Positions 44,501 through 56,500 of a stretch of DNA of 60,000 nucleotides are shown piece after piece (position 1 is the first letter of the stretch; each line of letters opens with the position of its first letter). The position numbers and the translations under genes are program-made. Source of the stretch: Nematostella vectensis. Taxonomy: Eukaryota; Cnidaria; Anthozoa; Actiniaria; Edwardsiidae. The stretch lies in the NCBI RefSeq assembly GCF_932526225.1, contig NC_064043.1:10957821-11017820 (forward strand), given 5' to 3'. The notes beneath the pieces were generated by a model. It had not been told where the DNA came from. It searched no databases and saw only the letters and a program-made list of their open reading frames with translations.

Positions 44501-47500
44501 CACATAAGTAAAGTATTTTATAAACAAGACCCAGGTCCATCTACCTATAATCATAAGTAATAGTGTTCTATCTGCCTTAATTATTGCTAATTCTTTGTGA
44601 TGTTATTTAAAAAAAAGGAAGTAATAGAAAGTATAATGTATGCTTGTATATTTCATGAATTGTTTTGACTCACCTAGGTACTGTAATTTTTATCATTTCT
44701 TCTTTTTATGTTCTACCAGACTGTTGCTTGTCTTTTATATGCCAACAAAACATTTTTGTTAATGTAAAAAAAAAACCCTGCAATTTTGTGTTGTTGACTA
44801 TGTCTATTTTGACACCAGGAAACAGAACATAAGACACAGCAGCTGATTAAACTGACATATATATGAATTTTTGGATTTTTTTCTTGTTTTTGTAAAATAA
44901 AGATCAAATGCTAATTTTGTCATCTTTTGGTCTATTTTTTTATTTCTTGTATATAATTTGCTACCACACAATCTATTATTTTTAAGGATAACATTTATAA
45001 GCAGTGTGAATACAATTTTCTCTTGAAAGCCCTTTGTTTGAGAGACATTCATCTTGCAATTTAATAGAGTATTGTTTTCTAAATGCTTTTTCATTTCCTT
45101 TTAATATTTCTCTTGTGGTTTTCATTGTTTTATTTTACTGCATATATTAACAGTAATAATGCCTTTTTGCAGCCTAAACTGAACTAAGTACTGTAGTTAG
45201 TTATTTTTTCCCAAAAAGTTAAAAGACAACATCTAAATACCATATATTTTATTCTATAAAAGGATATTTTTTATGTATAAGGAATAAGATACAGATAAAT
45301 ATATGGGTGAAAAGATAAGAGTTGAACTTTATATTGTCTCAGCTGGGAGATTGCCTTTTGTTTTCAGCATCTTAAAGTAAACAATGAGAATCTTCTTGCA
45401 CTTTGATCCTACCTTTGATATAACTGGCCCATGGTGTCAAAACCTGTGGGTGTACAGTACATTGTATAGAATTTGATCTCTACAAATCTGCATGCTAACA
45501 ATTTGAGTGGGATGTTTGTGTCTTATGATACACCTGAAAGCTTCTCCTTAACTCATTGTTTTGGATAAATTTGACTCTGTTTCCTAAAAAGAAGATTTCA
45601 CCCAATTTACTAACCCCAGCATTTGTAAGGTAACTGTTTAATGTTTTTTGTTGAGTATAAACTGGGTTTTTAACAGGGTTTATTGGATGGCCTGGTGTTT
45701 AACAGTTAGGACAGATAATTATATGGTTCTTATGCTTTCCCTTACTCTTAACTTACCTCTACAAATTTACTTAAAGTTTTACTTCATATCTATCAAGACT
45801 GTTAATAGATTTATTTATTTTTTTGGTAAGTTATTTGGTATATCACTGAAATTTTTTTTGGGAAAGAATTTCAATTTGGGCTTACGCCCTGTTTTCTTCT
45901 CCCGTCACATTGTTTCTTATTTTCTTTATTTTGTTTATTTCCTATTGTAAACCGTAGTATTGTTTTTTGTGTGACAAAGCCAATAAACTATAAACTAACT
46001 AAACTAAATCTTGATTTTTTGTCATGTATTTTTAAATTGTAGGTTTTTTTTAGAATAAAAATGTATGCATTGAGTTTATCAGTAAGTTTTATAGCATATT
46101 CTTTTATTTGAACATCTTTAATTACTTCCTCTGTGTTTTAAATATTCTACCTAAGAATATCTTATTCCAATTTATTTCAATGTTTTATAGATTTCTCTAT
46201 TGTTTCTCCAGGTAATCATCAAGGATAAAGGGGGAGTTACACCTATCCCAACACAGAGGGACCTCCCTCCTGTTCCAACCCTCGAGAGTACTGCATCAAT
46301 TGCTGTTGCCTTACAGTCTGCTGATAAGGAAGCCCTTAACATAGCATATATTGCAGTCAAAGGAATGACTTGTAACTCCTGTGTCAAAACCATAGAAACA
46401 AGTATGTCATCGACAAGTGGTGTGAAAGATATTAAGGTTTCCCTTGAGGAAAAAGAGGCGGAAGTAACATTTGATCCAAAAATAACAAATGGGACATCTT
46501 TGGCTAATGCTATTGATGACATGGGTTTTGAGGCCTGCCTTAAGAGAGTTGTGGACATTTTAACAAAGCAGGAAGTTGCTCAATCTAAAGGGACTTCTAT
46601 CAAGAATGCTGATGAAAGGGAAGAGGAAATAGAATTTACAGTTCATGGCATGACATGCCAGTCATGTGTAAAGTCAATAGAGAAAGCACTCTCAAAGAGT
46701 ACAGGAGTTCTTAATGTAAAAGTCTCTCTTCCTAAGGAATCAGCAGTTATCAAGTATAGGAAACTCCTAACAAGCCCTGAGAAATTAGCAGAGCTGATTG
46801 AAGATGCTGGTTTTGAAGTTGTTCTTCCTAGAAAGGGCTCAACAGATGTTGAGACTGTGATGATAACAGTGCAGGGGATGACGTGCAACTCATGTGTAAA
46901 CACAATAGAGAAGAACATATCAAAGATGGATGGAGTGCAATCTGTTAAAGTCTCCCTAGATGACAAATGTGCAAGACTTGAATTTGCCCCCGAAAAGGTT
47001 ACTCCTGAACAGATGCGTGAGGCTATAGAGGACATGGGTTTTGATGCCTTGTTGCTAGGCAACATTGTCAATATGACAGACAAGGACATTCATACAGCTG
47101 TTATAGGAATTGAGGGAATGACTTGTATGTCATGTGTGAAGACGATAGAGAAGGAAATGGCAAGTACAGCTGGTGTGGAGATGGTAAATGTGTCCTTAGA
47201 CCTAAAGCAAGCTGAGTTCAAATTTAACCCATCCATAACTACGCCACAATTCCTGTGCAGTGCTATTGAAGAGATGGGATTTGAGGCTTCTTTGCCATCT
47301 AAAGGTACACATTCAATTCCATATAGCACTATTAAAGCTTTAGCATTTATTAGGATACTCTCACAAGACAGGTGCAACAAGGACATGTGTCATGGATGAG
47401 CATATTGTCAAAACTACAGTATGGCAACTAAAAAAACAACCGTCAGGGGGTTTCAGAGTAGGCACTGGAGATTGATAAGTAGGGGATAGAAGTTATTTTA

Positions 47501-50500
47501 TTTTATTTAATCAAATGAAACTTAAATCAACTTGTTAAAAGGAAAAGTAGCCAGCTCTTGGTGGAAAAGAGCTGCCCCTGCCCCTTTCAAAGCAACTTTG
47601 ATTTACTTAGGACATATTATGAATGGTGAACTATCATTGGGAGTATTATTAATTAAAAAAATATTATTTTAATGTTATGTATCTTATAATTTTCTAATTT
47701 CTTGATCTGTGCAATCAAGAAATGAGAAAGATATTCTGATAGAAAAATCATGTTTTTTATCTTTGTTTGATTACACAAAGTTATGGTTTTATTTGTTCTC
47801 AGGCATAAAAACGAATTAGTTTTAAGATTATAACAGCATTATGTAATTGGTATAGCCTTTCTGCTTTTTTAACTTTTTAGATTTTCTCTTGCAGTTATAA
47901 TTATTGAAATACTCACCATTGTTCACAGCAGCAAAACAAATCTTACCATTATGCTAGCTATCAAGGAACTACTAACAAATCTATCCTGCTCTCCTGTTTC
48001 ATCCTTGTAAAAATTAAATTTCCAACAAGTTTAATATTTTTATCTGTTGTTTGCAGATCCCGATACTGAGTCAAAGGATGAGTTTGTGGCAGTAGCCGGG
48101 CAAATGACGGGGGACTGGGGAGTGAGGTTCAGCAGCCGTAAAAAGCATGTTGAACAGGATCCATTGGAAGATGTGGAGAAGATATATCTTCACATTGAGG
48201 GGATGACATGCGCGTCATGTGTGGCTAGCATTGAACGAGCCCTCTCCAAGAAGGAAGGTGAGATCTGTTTTATTTTTTTTTTTTTCGTGGTGTTACACCT
48301 ATTTTCAAATGTATGCGGAATTTTGTCATTCAACATAGTCATTCGATAAGGCTAGTACTTTGTGGATGCCATAAGCATTCTCGAATTTGGAGGATCTATC
48401 AATTGAGTTCCTAACATCAAACTACATGAAGTATATGTCTAAACAACTCTCTCGACATGATCCAGCGGCTCAAACCATAAAAGCTTTTAAAGAAAATGTG
48501 TGCTGGATAGTAGTTTTCAATCAATATTAACAAGACTCATCTGTTGAAGACATCTGTTGAAGCAGAGCAGTCATTGTTGGGAAATCAGGCAGCTCAGAAA
48601 GAAAGGGGGCGGGTGAATAAATTCGCCCGTTTCACCTCCTGGATCCGCCCTTGGCTCGCTTTCTCTTCTACGTATTATGAACAGAGAAGATAGAACTGTA
48701 GGACAGCGTTGGATTTTTTTGTAGCTACTGCTCACGTGCTAGTAGCTATTATGTGCTATTAGCTATCATCACGTTGAAAAATGGATTTACGAGTTATTTA
48801 GGGACTTCTGTGTCACTCGATCATCGATCGATCATTCGTAAACTTTTTGTGGTCTTTCTGTGCTTTTGCAACACAGCAATCCTTATATCATCTGTAAACT
48901 TCCGGGGTTCAAAGCTTAGTAGTATAAAAGGGCTTTCTTGTCGACCTGTGACCGCTATGGTCAAAAAGCAAAGGAGCCGTAAAATATATACACCTATTTC
49001 AAGTAAGGTTGAATTCGGAGAATCTGTGTATCGTAACACGCAGTGCTCCATGGGTATCAATTAAATTAGCAAATAAGCGGACAAATCCAGATATCAAAAG
49101 CTGTAGAATTCTTGTTTACATTCTTATGAACATTCAAATAGCTTTCAGATACAAGGGTACAGCCGTTTATACTCTACCCATGAACCACCGCGTGTTACGG
49201 CTAATGGATTTTCGATTGCAACCAATTTGAAATACGTGTATACACCCATTTCAATTAAGGTTGACTCTTAGAAAATAGAAAATGATGAATGCCTAGAGCA
49301 CCACTGGTTAGGGAAAACAAGTCTTGTATCTTAATAACATTAAGTGAGGCTAAATTAAGTTTGTAGCGAGGGCCATGTAATGAATGAACGCATTTTTAAT
49401 ACAAGAAGACATTATCATCGGCCAAACTTTGTTCCATTTTCCATTTTTCTTATAGTCAAACTTAATTGAAATAGGTGTAAGCTGGATTTGTCAGAAAAGT
49501 CTGTGGGTTGAGCGTGCGCATGCGCCTTACATTTGTCACCGACGGCAATCGATCTACGGTTCAATTCAATTGAAGTTATTCGTTTGTAAACAAAACAAGC
49601 GGAGCTTTTCATTCTGTTTGTTTGTCGATTCATGTCTCTGGGTTTTCGTGTTATTTGTTTGAATTTGTTCTGAAAGAGCGAGTAGCCAGAACGGTGTCTA
49701 AATCCAACCCGGTCCCCACTCACGCCTGAGGCGTTCGAGGTAGTTAAGCCTAGTTTAAACGCCGGTTTTTTCATGCGCCCTTTCCAAATAGAAGGTTTTA
49801 GGTACATGAAAAGAACGGCGTCTAGATCAGGGTTTATTGAAGTTACGGAAACTATCATTACTTTCCACTCATTATGCTCTGCAGCTAAGCAATAGAGAAT
49901 AGAATGGCTATTTACAAGTTACAGCCAAGTTAAAGATTTTTCAAAAGTTTATGATGCCAAATATTTGTATTAATTGATTTTGAATTGATAGGTTACACAA
50001 ATTGCTTCTAGACTATTCGAACTCGGTCATGATAGGTGCCAATATTGAACATTTCACTTTTGTTTTGATTTTTTTTCCTGTTGAGCATTTGTTCTCCTTA
50101 AAAAAAATGGAATTATGCGTACTGTGGGATACCGATCAGAACACTTCCGTTTTCTCTGCCTGATATCCATAACGCCCCCTTTTTTTAAATCCCACTTCAG
50201 CGTAGGAGCGTGTCTGTTGTCACGCGCCGCCACTTCTGTCTTTTTGCGGTCTGATATTATTCAGTTATGTGGTTTCGGGAGGAACATATACTCACACCTG
50301 CTTTGTGAATACATATCTTTATCTGGCCATTTTGGGGACAACTTATTCGTGTTTCAAGAATTAAACACTTTCTCCGGGGTGACTCAGAGGACAGGCTCGA
50401 AAATTATTTGGTTTGTGAATTGAAATTGTGAATTTTATCGCTAAATGTCTTCATCACATGAAGATACAAGCAAAGTAAGTACCGATTTTTATTATATTTA

Positions 50501-53500
50501 GAAGACAATTTGTTTTCTTCCATACACATTGGGTAAATTTTCTTACTTGCATAAAACAAATAACGCTGATCATAATAGCATTAAAAGCAGCAATATGTTT
50601 TGTCTGTAATGCTGGGAATAATGATGGTATTTCTAAGTTTGAACCAGACTGATCGCTGAATGGCGTACAAATCTTGCTAAAAGCTATATCTTCTCTCTAT
50701 TTTAAAGTTGTTATGTTGGTTTCTTGTTATTATTGAGTCTTTAATCATTCTTCCGTTATTTATCTCTATTTATAACTAGATTAATATTTCAATTTTAAAG
50801 TGGTGCCACGACCCCTTCATTTAAAAATCAGGAAGCAAAACTTTTAATTTTTAGTTTGTTCATACCTTGAATTCTGGCTTGAATTTTTGAATATAAAAAA
50901 AGTATCAGAAAATCAGCGTAAATACATTTAAGTAAGGCATCAAACATACCTATTTTCTTTTTTTTTTGCTGATTCATTGTTTATTTACTAGACCGTGATT
51001 ATTTAAAGATTGATTGATAAGTGAATATAATTAGATGTCAGAATAGTCTTCCAATATTTTCTCAAGATTTTGCTAGATACTTAATAACTGTCGTGTTTGT
51101 CGAAAGATCTTTGCGAGAATAAGCAAAGTACAAAATGAGAAAGTGGTAGATTTTCAGTGTTTCATTTTCCATCAATTTGTTTCCATCTCTTATTCCCTCT
51201 TACGATCTTATTAGGTTGATTAAGAAACACGTCGCCAACGCATGGTATTTTATTTTAAATCCATCTAGTTTGTTCGTGGCGACATTGCTTCCTGAAATTG
51301 ATTTTGAAGCACAAAACACAGAAGAAATTAAACGTGCGCACACACCTTGATAATTGCTTCGTCTTTTTGTCAGTCTGACGGAGAAAACCAGACTCACCAA
51401 CCAAAATCTGTTAAAAAGCTTTATATTTTAAATAAAGTTCTTAGAATTAACGTACAAATCGGGGAATGAACTTTATCCATTCCTATGACTCGAGATATTA
51501 ATTTAAGGGAAAAGAACAGAACAAATAAAACAAACCAGTGTCTAAACTGATCTGCAATTGACCTTTTGAATAACCTTTCCTTAATCTAAAACACCCCACC
51601 ACTTACGCTTTAAAAAAAGTTCAAATTACATCTTTTTCTCAGACAGGTCAACGAGCCCTGTAGTAGCAAAAAGAAATAATAATCATGCCGTAACTGTTAG
51701 GAGGCGTTTTACCCCCTCCCCTCTGGAAATTCCTAGGCGTTTGAACCTCCCACCCCCGGAATTTCCAATCCCCTCAATGGGGGGGGGGGGGCATGGATAT
51801 TTTCTGGAACTACACAATTTGAATCATATCGCTGAATGACATAACGATCTTGTTAAAAGCTATGTTTTCTTTCCAATTTAAAGACGTTAAAAAATTATTG
51901 TTGTCACGACACCTTACTATGAAGACAAGAAGCAAAACTCGTGTTTTTTTTTTTCATACAGTCCTTGCAAATAGCTTTATATTGACATAAAATAATAGTA
52001 TCAGGGGATGAGCAACGAGCGAAAATACATCTGCCTTATTGTCTATTAAATACCGTCTAGAATCATTCTCAATTTGTGCTGAATCATTGTTTATTTTTTG
52101 TAGACCTCGCATACTGTATATCTTTTCAAGGATGTAATTGAGTATAATTAAAAAAAACAGCCCGCCAATGCAGTACACGGTCTTTTTAATCCATTTTGCC
52201 GTTTGTTCGTGGCGACATCCTGAAATTGATGTTCCGAAATTCTTTATCTGAGAAAAAACTCGAAAATCAGCGCGTCACCTTAAAGCTGTTGAGAAGTAAA
52301 ATGAAAGCCAGACTTGCTCGTGGGCTCTTATGCCTGGTGCACACTAGTGACATGACGACATGGCGCGCGCCTATAAGTGTGAATGGTTCGACAAAGACAG
52401 AAGCCCGAAATAATGACATGGATATAACGGCATGAGAGAAAACGTGCGCCTTATCGTTATGTCACAAGTGTGCCCCAGGCATTAGTGAGTGTGGCGTCTA
52501 GTGTTACATGCGTCACGCTATTGATAGTGTAACTAACAGAAGTGTCCTTGTAGGTGTCAAGTCTAGTGTTACATGCGTCACGCTTTTGATAGTGTAACTA
52601 ACAGAAGTGTCCTTGTAGCTGTCAAGTCTAGAAGTGTCCTTGTATGTGTCAAGTCTAGTGTTACCTACGTCACGCTTTTGATAGTGTAACTAACAGAAGT
52701 GTCCTTGTATGTGTCAAGTCTAGTGTTACATGCGTCACGCTATTGATAGTGTAACTAACAGAAGTGTCCTTGTAGCTGTCAAGTCTAGAAGTGTCCTTGT
52801 ATGTGTCAAGTCTAGTGTTACCTACGTCACGCTTTTGATAGTGTAACTAACAGAAGTGTCCTTGTATGTGTCAAGTCTAGTGTTACATGCGTCACGCTAT
52901 TGATAGTGTAACTAACAGAAGTGTCCTTGTATGTGTCAAGTCTAGTGTTACATGCGTCACGCTATTGATAGTGTAACTAACAGAAGTGTCCTTGTATGTG
53001 TCAAGTCTAGTGTTACATGCGTCACGCTATTGATAGTGTAACTAACAGAAGTGTTCTTGTATGTATCAAGTCTAGTGTTACATGCGTCACGCTATTGATG
53101 GTGTAACTAACAGAAGTGTCCTTGTATGTGTCAAGTCTAGCGTTACATGCGTCACGCTATTGATAGTGTAACTAACAGAAGTGTCCTTGTAGGTGTCAAG
53201 TCTAGTGTTACATGCGTCACGCTATTGATAGTGTAACTAACAGAAGTTTCCTTGTATGTGTCAAGTCTAGCGTTACATGCGTCACGCTATTGATAGTGTA
53301 ACTAACAGAAGTGTCCTTGTAGCTGTCAAGTCTAGTGTTACATGCGTCACGCTATTGATAGTGTAACTAACAGAAGTGTCCTTGTATGTGTCAAGTCTAG
53401 TGTTACATGCGTCACGCTATTGATAGTGTAACTAACAAAAGTGTCCTTGTATGTGTCAAGTCTAGTGTTACATGCGTCACGCGATTGATAGTGTAACTAA

Positions 53501-56500
53501 CAGAAGTGTCCTTGTATGTGTCAAGTCTAGAAGTGTCCTTGTATGTGTCAAGTCTAGTGTTACATGCGTCACGCTATTGATAGTGTAACTAACAGAAGTG
53601 TCCTTGTATGTATCAAGTCTAATGTTACATGCGTCACGCTATTGATAGTGTAACTAACAGAAGTGTCCTTGTATGTGTCAAGTCTAGTGTTACATGCGTC
53701 ACGCTATTGATAGTGTAACTAACAGAAAAGTCCTTGTAGCTGTCAAGTCTAGTGTTACATGCGTCACGCTATTGATAGTGTAACTAACAGAAGTGTCCTT
53801 GTATGTGTCAAGTCTAGCGTTACATGCGTCACGCTATTGATAGTGTAACTAACAGAAGTTTCCTTGTAGCTGTCAAGTCTAGTGTTACATGCGTCACGCT
53901 ATTGATAGTGTAACTAACAGAAAAGTCCTTGTAGCTGTCAAGTCTAGTGTTACATGCGTCACGCTATTGATAGTGTAACTAACAGAAGTGTCCTTGTATG
54001 TGTCAAGTCTAGCGTTACATGCGTCACGCTATTGATAGTGTAACTAACAGAAGTTTCCTTGTAGCTGTCAAGTCTAGAAGTGTCCTTGTATATGATAGTC
54101 TAACTAACGAAAGTCTTCTCTTAGGCGTCAAGTCTGTGTTGGTGGGTCTGCTTGCTCAAAAGGCCGAAGTGAAGTACAACAAAAATCGCATCACAACAGA
54201 CGAGATCGTCTACCACGTGACAGCCATGGGATTCGGCTGCGAACTGATGGACAAGACGGGCCAAGGGGAGAATGTTGTCGATATCAGGGTGGGTGGAAAA
54301 CGTACCCGGGGGAGGGGGGGAGGGGAGTAACATAAACCTGCTAGTATCCTACGAAGTCTTAGAATAGGAGGAGCTGTTATAATGTGGAGGGAATCCCTTG
54401 GTCAACCCGAAAAGGGATCAAATAGGAGAGAAATAAGAGAGGAAAATATGGTAAAGAAACTAAGATCACAGGGCAACATACTTTTTTATATGTCTTTTCT
54501 TTCTAGTGACAGCGCTTTCACATTAATTCCGATTCTTCTTGTTTGTTTAAAGCAGGCTATACCGATAGGGCTCGGTTTCACCTTTCTTTGTATTTCAGTT
54601 GCTCGTAGTTTCTTCTGTCCATGATAACGAGGTTTTCTAAATAGCACGACACAGTAAGGCGCTAATTTAAGCCGCATTATCACCAGTTTACTTCCGGAGG
54701 GCCGACGGAAAACTCAACCGTCAAGAGTCAAAAGAATCTATTAGAATCTGCGCTATTAAACAGGCCAACCGCTCTAACTTATCAGTCACATCCTCGAAGA
54801 AACTTCCAATAGACACACTGCTTTTACAATTGTGAAATGGTTTTCGCAATTTCCGTTTCAAAAGGAGATTGTCACATAATTGACTGGAAGTAAACTGGTG
54901 ACAATGCGGCTTTAACTGCAGTTCTTCCCAAATAGAAACACCTACGTTTCCCTTCTAGATAAGCGGAATGACGTGTTCGTCGTGCGTTCACCTCATCGAG
55001 TCATCCCTGATCAAGCGGCCGGGAATCCTTCAAACCTCCGTTGCTCTTGCAACCAGTAGCGGCCGGTTCAAGTACGACACCGAGATCACGGGTCCAAGGG
55101 ACATCATCGAGGCCATTAAGGGGTTAGGCTTTGGTGCGGCATTAGCTGATAGCAGCTCTAGCAAGGACAAGGTTGACCACACCCTCTCCATCAAGAAGTG
55201 AGTGATCCATCATCAAGCCTGCTCATGGTTCGCAACTTTGAGAGAAACGAAACAGTGGTCTCTGGGTTTTAGGGGATCCAATGTTACCCTCAGTTTCAAA
55301 GAAATGCAATTTAGACATTGATATTGTATATACAATACGTTATTCTCCTGCCATCACGTTTGCTTTGATTACATCAGGTAGATGTTCAAACTCACTCTTT
55401 CGAAGGCTCTTAAAAGCATATTAGTTAAGGAGAGTGACTTTGCGGAAGCGCGGTGGCGTTTCTCGGTTCCCTGATCTCTGGTATTCCTGTCTTGTACATG
55501 TTAACCACCAGTTAGCGTCGTTTTTTTTTTCATTTCCCTGATCTTTGGTCTCCCTGTGCTAGTTATCACTAGGGCATTTTATCCACCTGTTTGCGTCGTT
55601 CGATTCTCGTTTCCCTGATCTTTGGTCTCCCTGTGGTAATTATCACCGGCTTTTTTTTACCGCCAGGTGGCGTCGTTCGTTTCTCGTCTCCCTGATCTTT
55701 GGTCTCCCTGTGTTCGCTATCTTCATCTCCTACGTGTTCCTGGAAGAAGCTGGTAAAAGACCTCACGTCATGGTCATACCTGGACTTTCCCTGGAAAATC
55801 TTCTCATGTTCCTGCTTTGCACACCAGTCCAGGTAATCCATTCATTCCAGGTAATCTATTCAGTCCAAATTATCCATTTAGTCCAGATAATCCATTCAGT
55901 CCAGGTAATCCATTCAGTATAGCTAAGCCATTCAGTCCAGGTAAACCATCAAGTCCAGGTAAACCGTCCAGTCCAGATAATTCATCCAGTCCATGTAATC
56001 TATTCAGTATAGGCAATCTATTCAGTCCAGATAATCCATTCAGTCCATGTAATCCATCCAGTCCAGGGAAACCATCCAGTCCAGGTAATTCATCCAGTCC
56101 ATGTTATCCATTCAGTATAGGCAATCAATTCAGTCCAGATAACCCATTCAGTCCTGGTAATCCATTCAGTATAGCTAACCCATTCAGTCCAGGTAAACCG
56201 TCCAGTCTAGATAATTCATCCAGTCCATGTAATCTATTCAGTATAGGCAATCTATTCAGTCCAGATAATCCATTCAGTCCAGATAATCCATTCAGTCCAG
56301 GTAATCCATTCTACCAAGGTAATCTATTCAGTATAGGTAATCTATTCTGTCCAGATAATCCATTCAGCCCAGGTAATTCATTCAGTCCAGTAAACCATTC
56401 AGTCCAGGTAATCCATTCTGTCCAGGTAATCCATTCTTTCCAGGTAAACCATCCAGTCCAGATAATCCATTCAGTACAGGTAATCTATTCAGTCCAGATA

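Larger units (their letters stand above)
41642..46211. other. ATP7 intron 1 (4.6 kb)
   Basis: Contains an alternative short first exon (42166..42177), a CLEAR-like E-box at 41801-41810, a weak TTTCGCG-type repeat remnant near 42770-42840, and a retroelement tail at 45857-46010. Elsewhere it is AT-rich and no gene was recognised. Confidence 0.55.
48258..52490. other. ATP7 intron 3, 5' part
   Basis: Long intron. It contains inverted-repeat elements at 48989-49480, a possible internal first exon at 50445-50474, and a short CTGGATCCGCCCTTG phrase (about 48640) reminiscent of hAT ends. A poly(G) run lies at about 51780-51791. No other gene was recognised. Confidence 0.5.

Noticed and set aside
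43344-45950. Several open frames in ATP7 intron 1 on both strands
   Set aside because: AT-rich, no family resemblance, no consistent splice phases, and located inside a supported intron.
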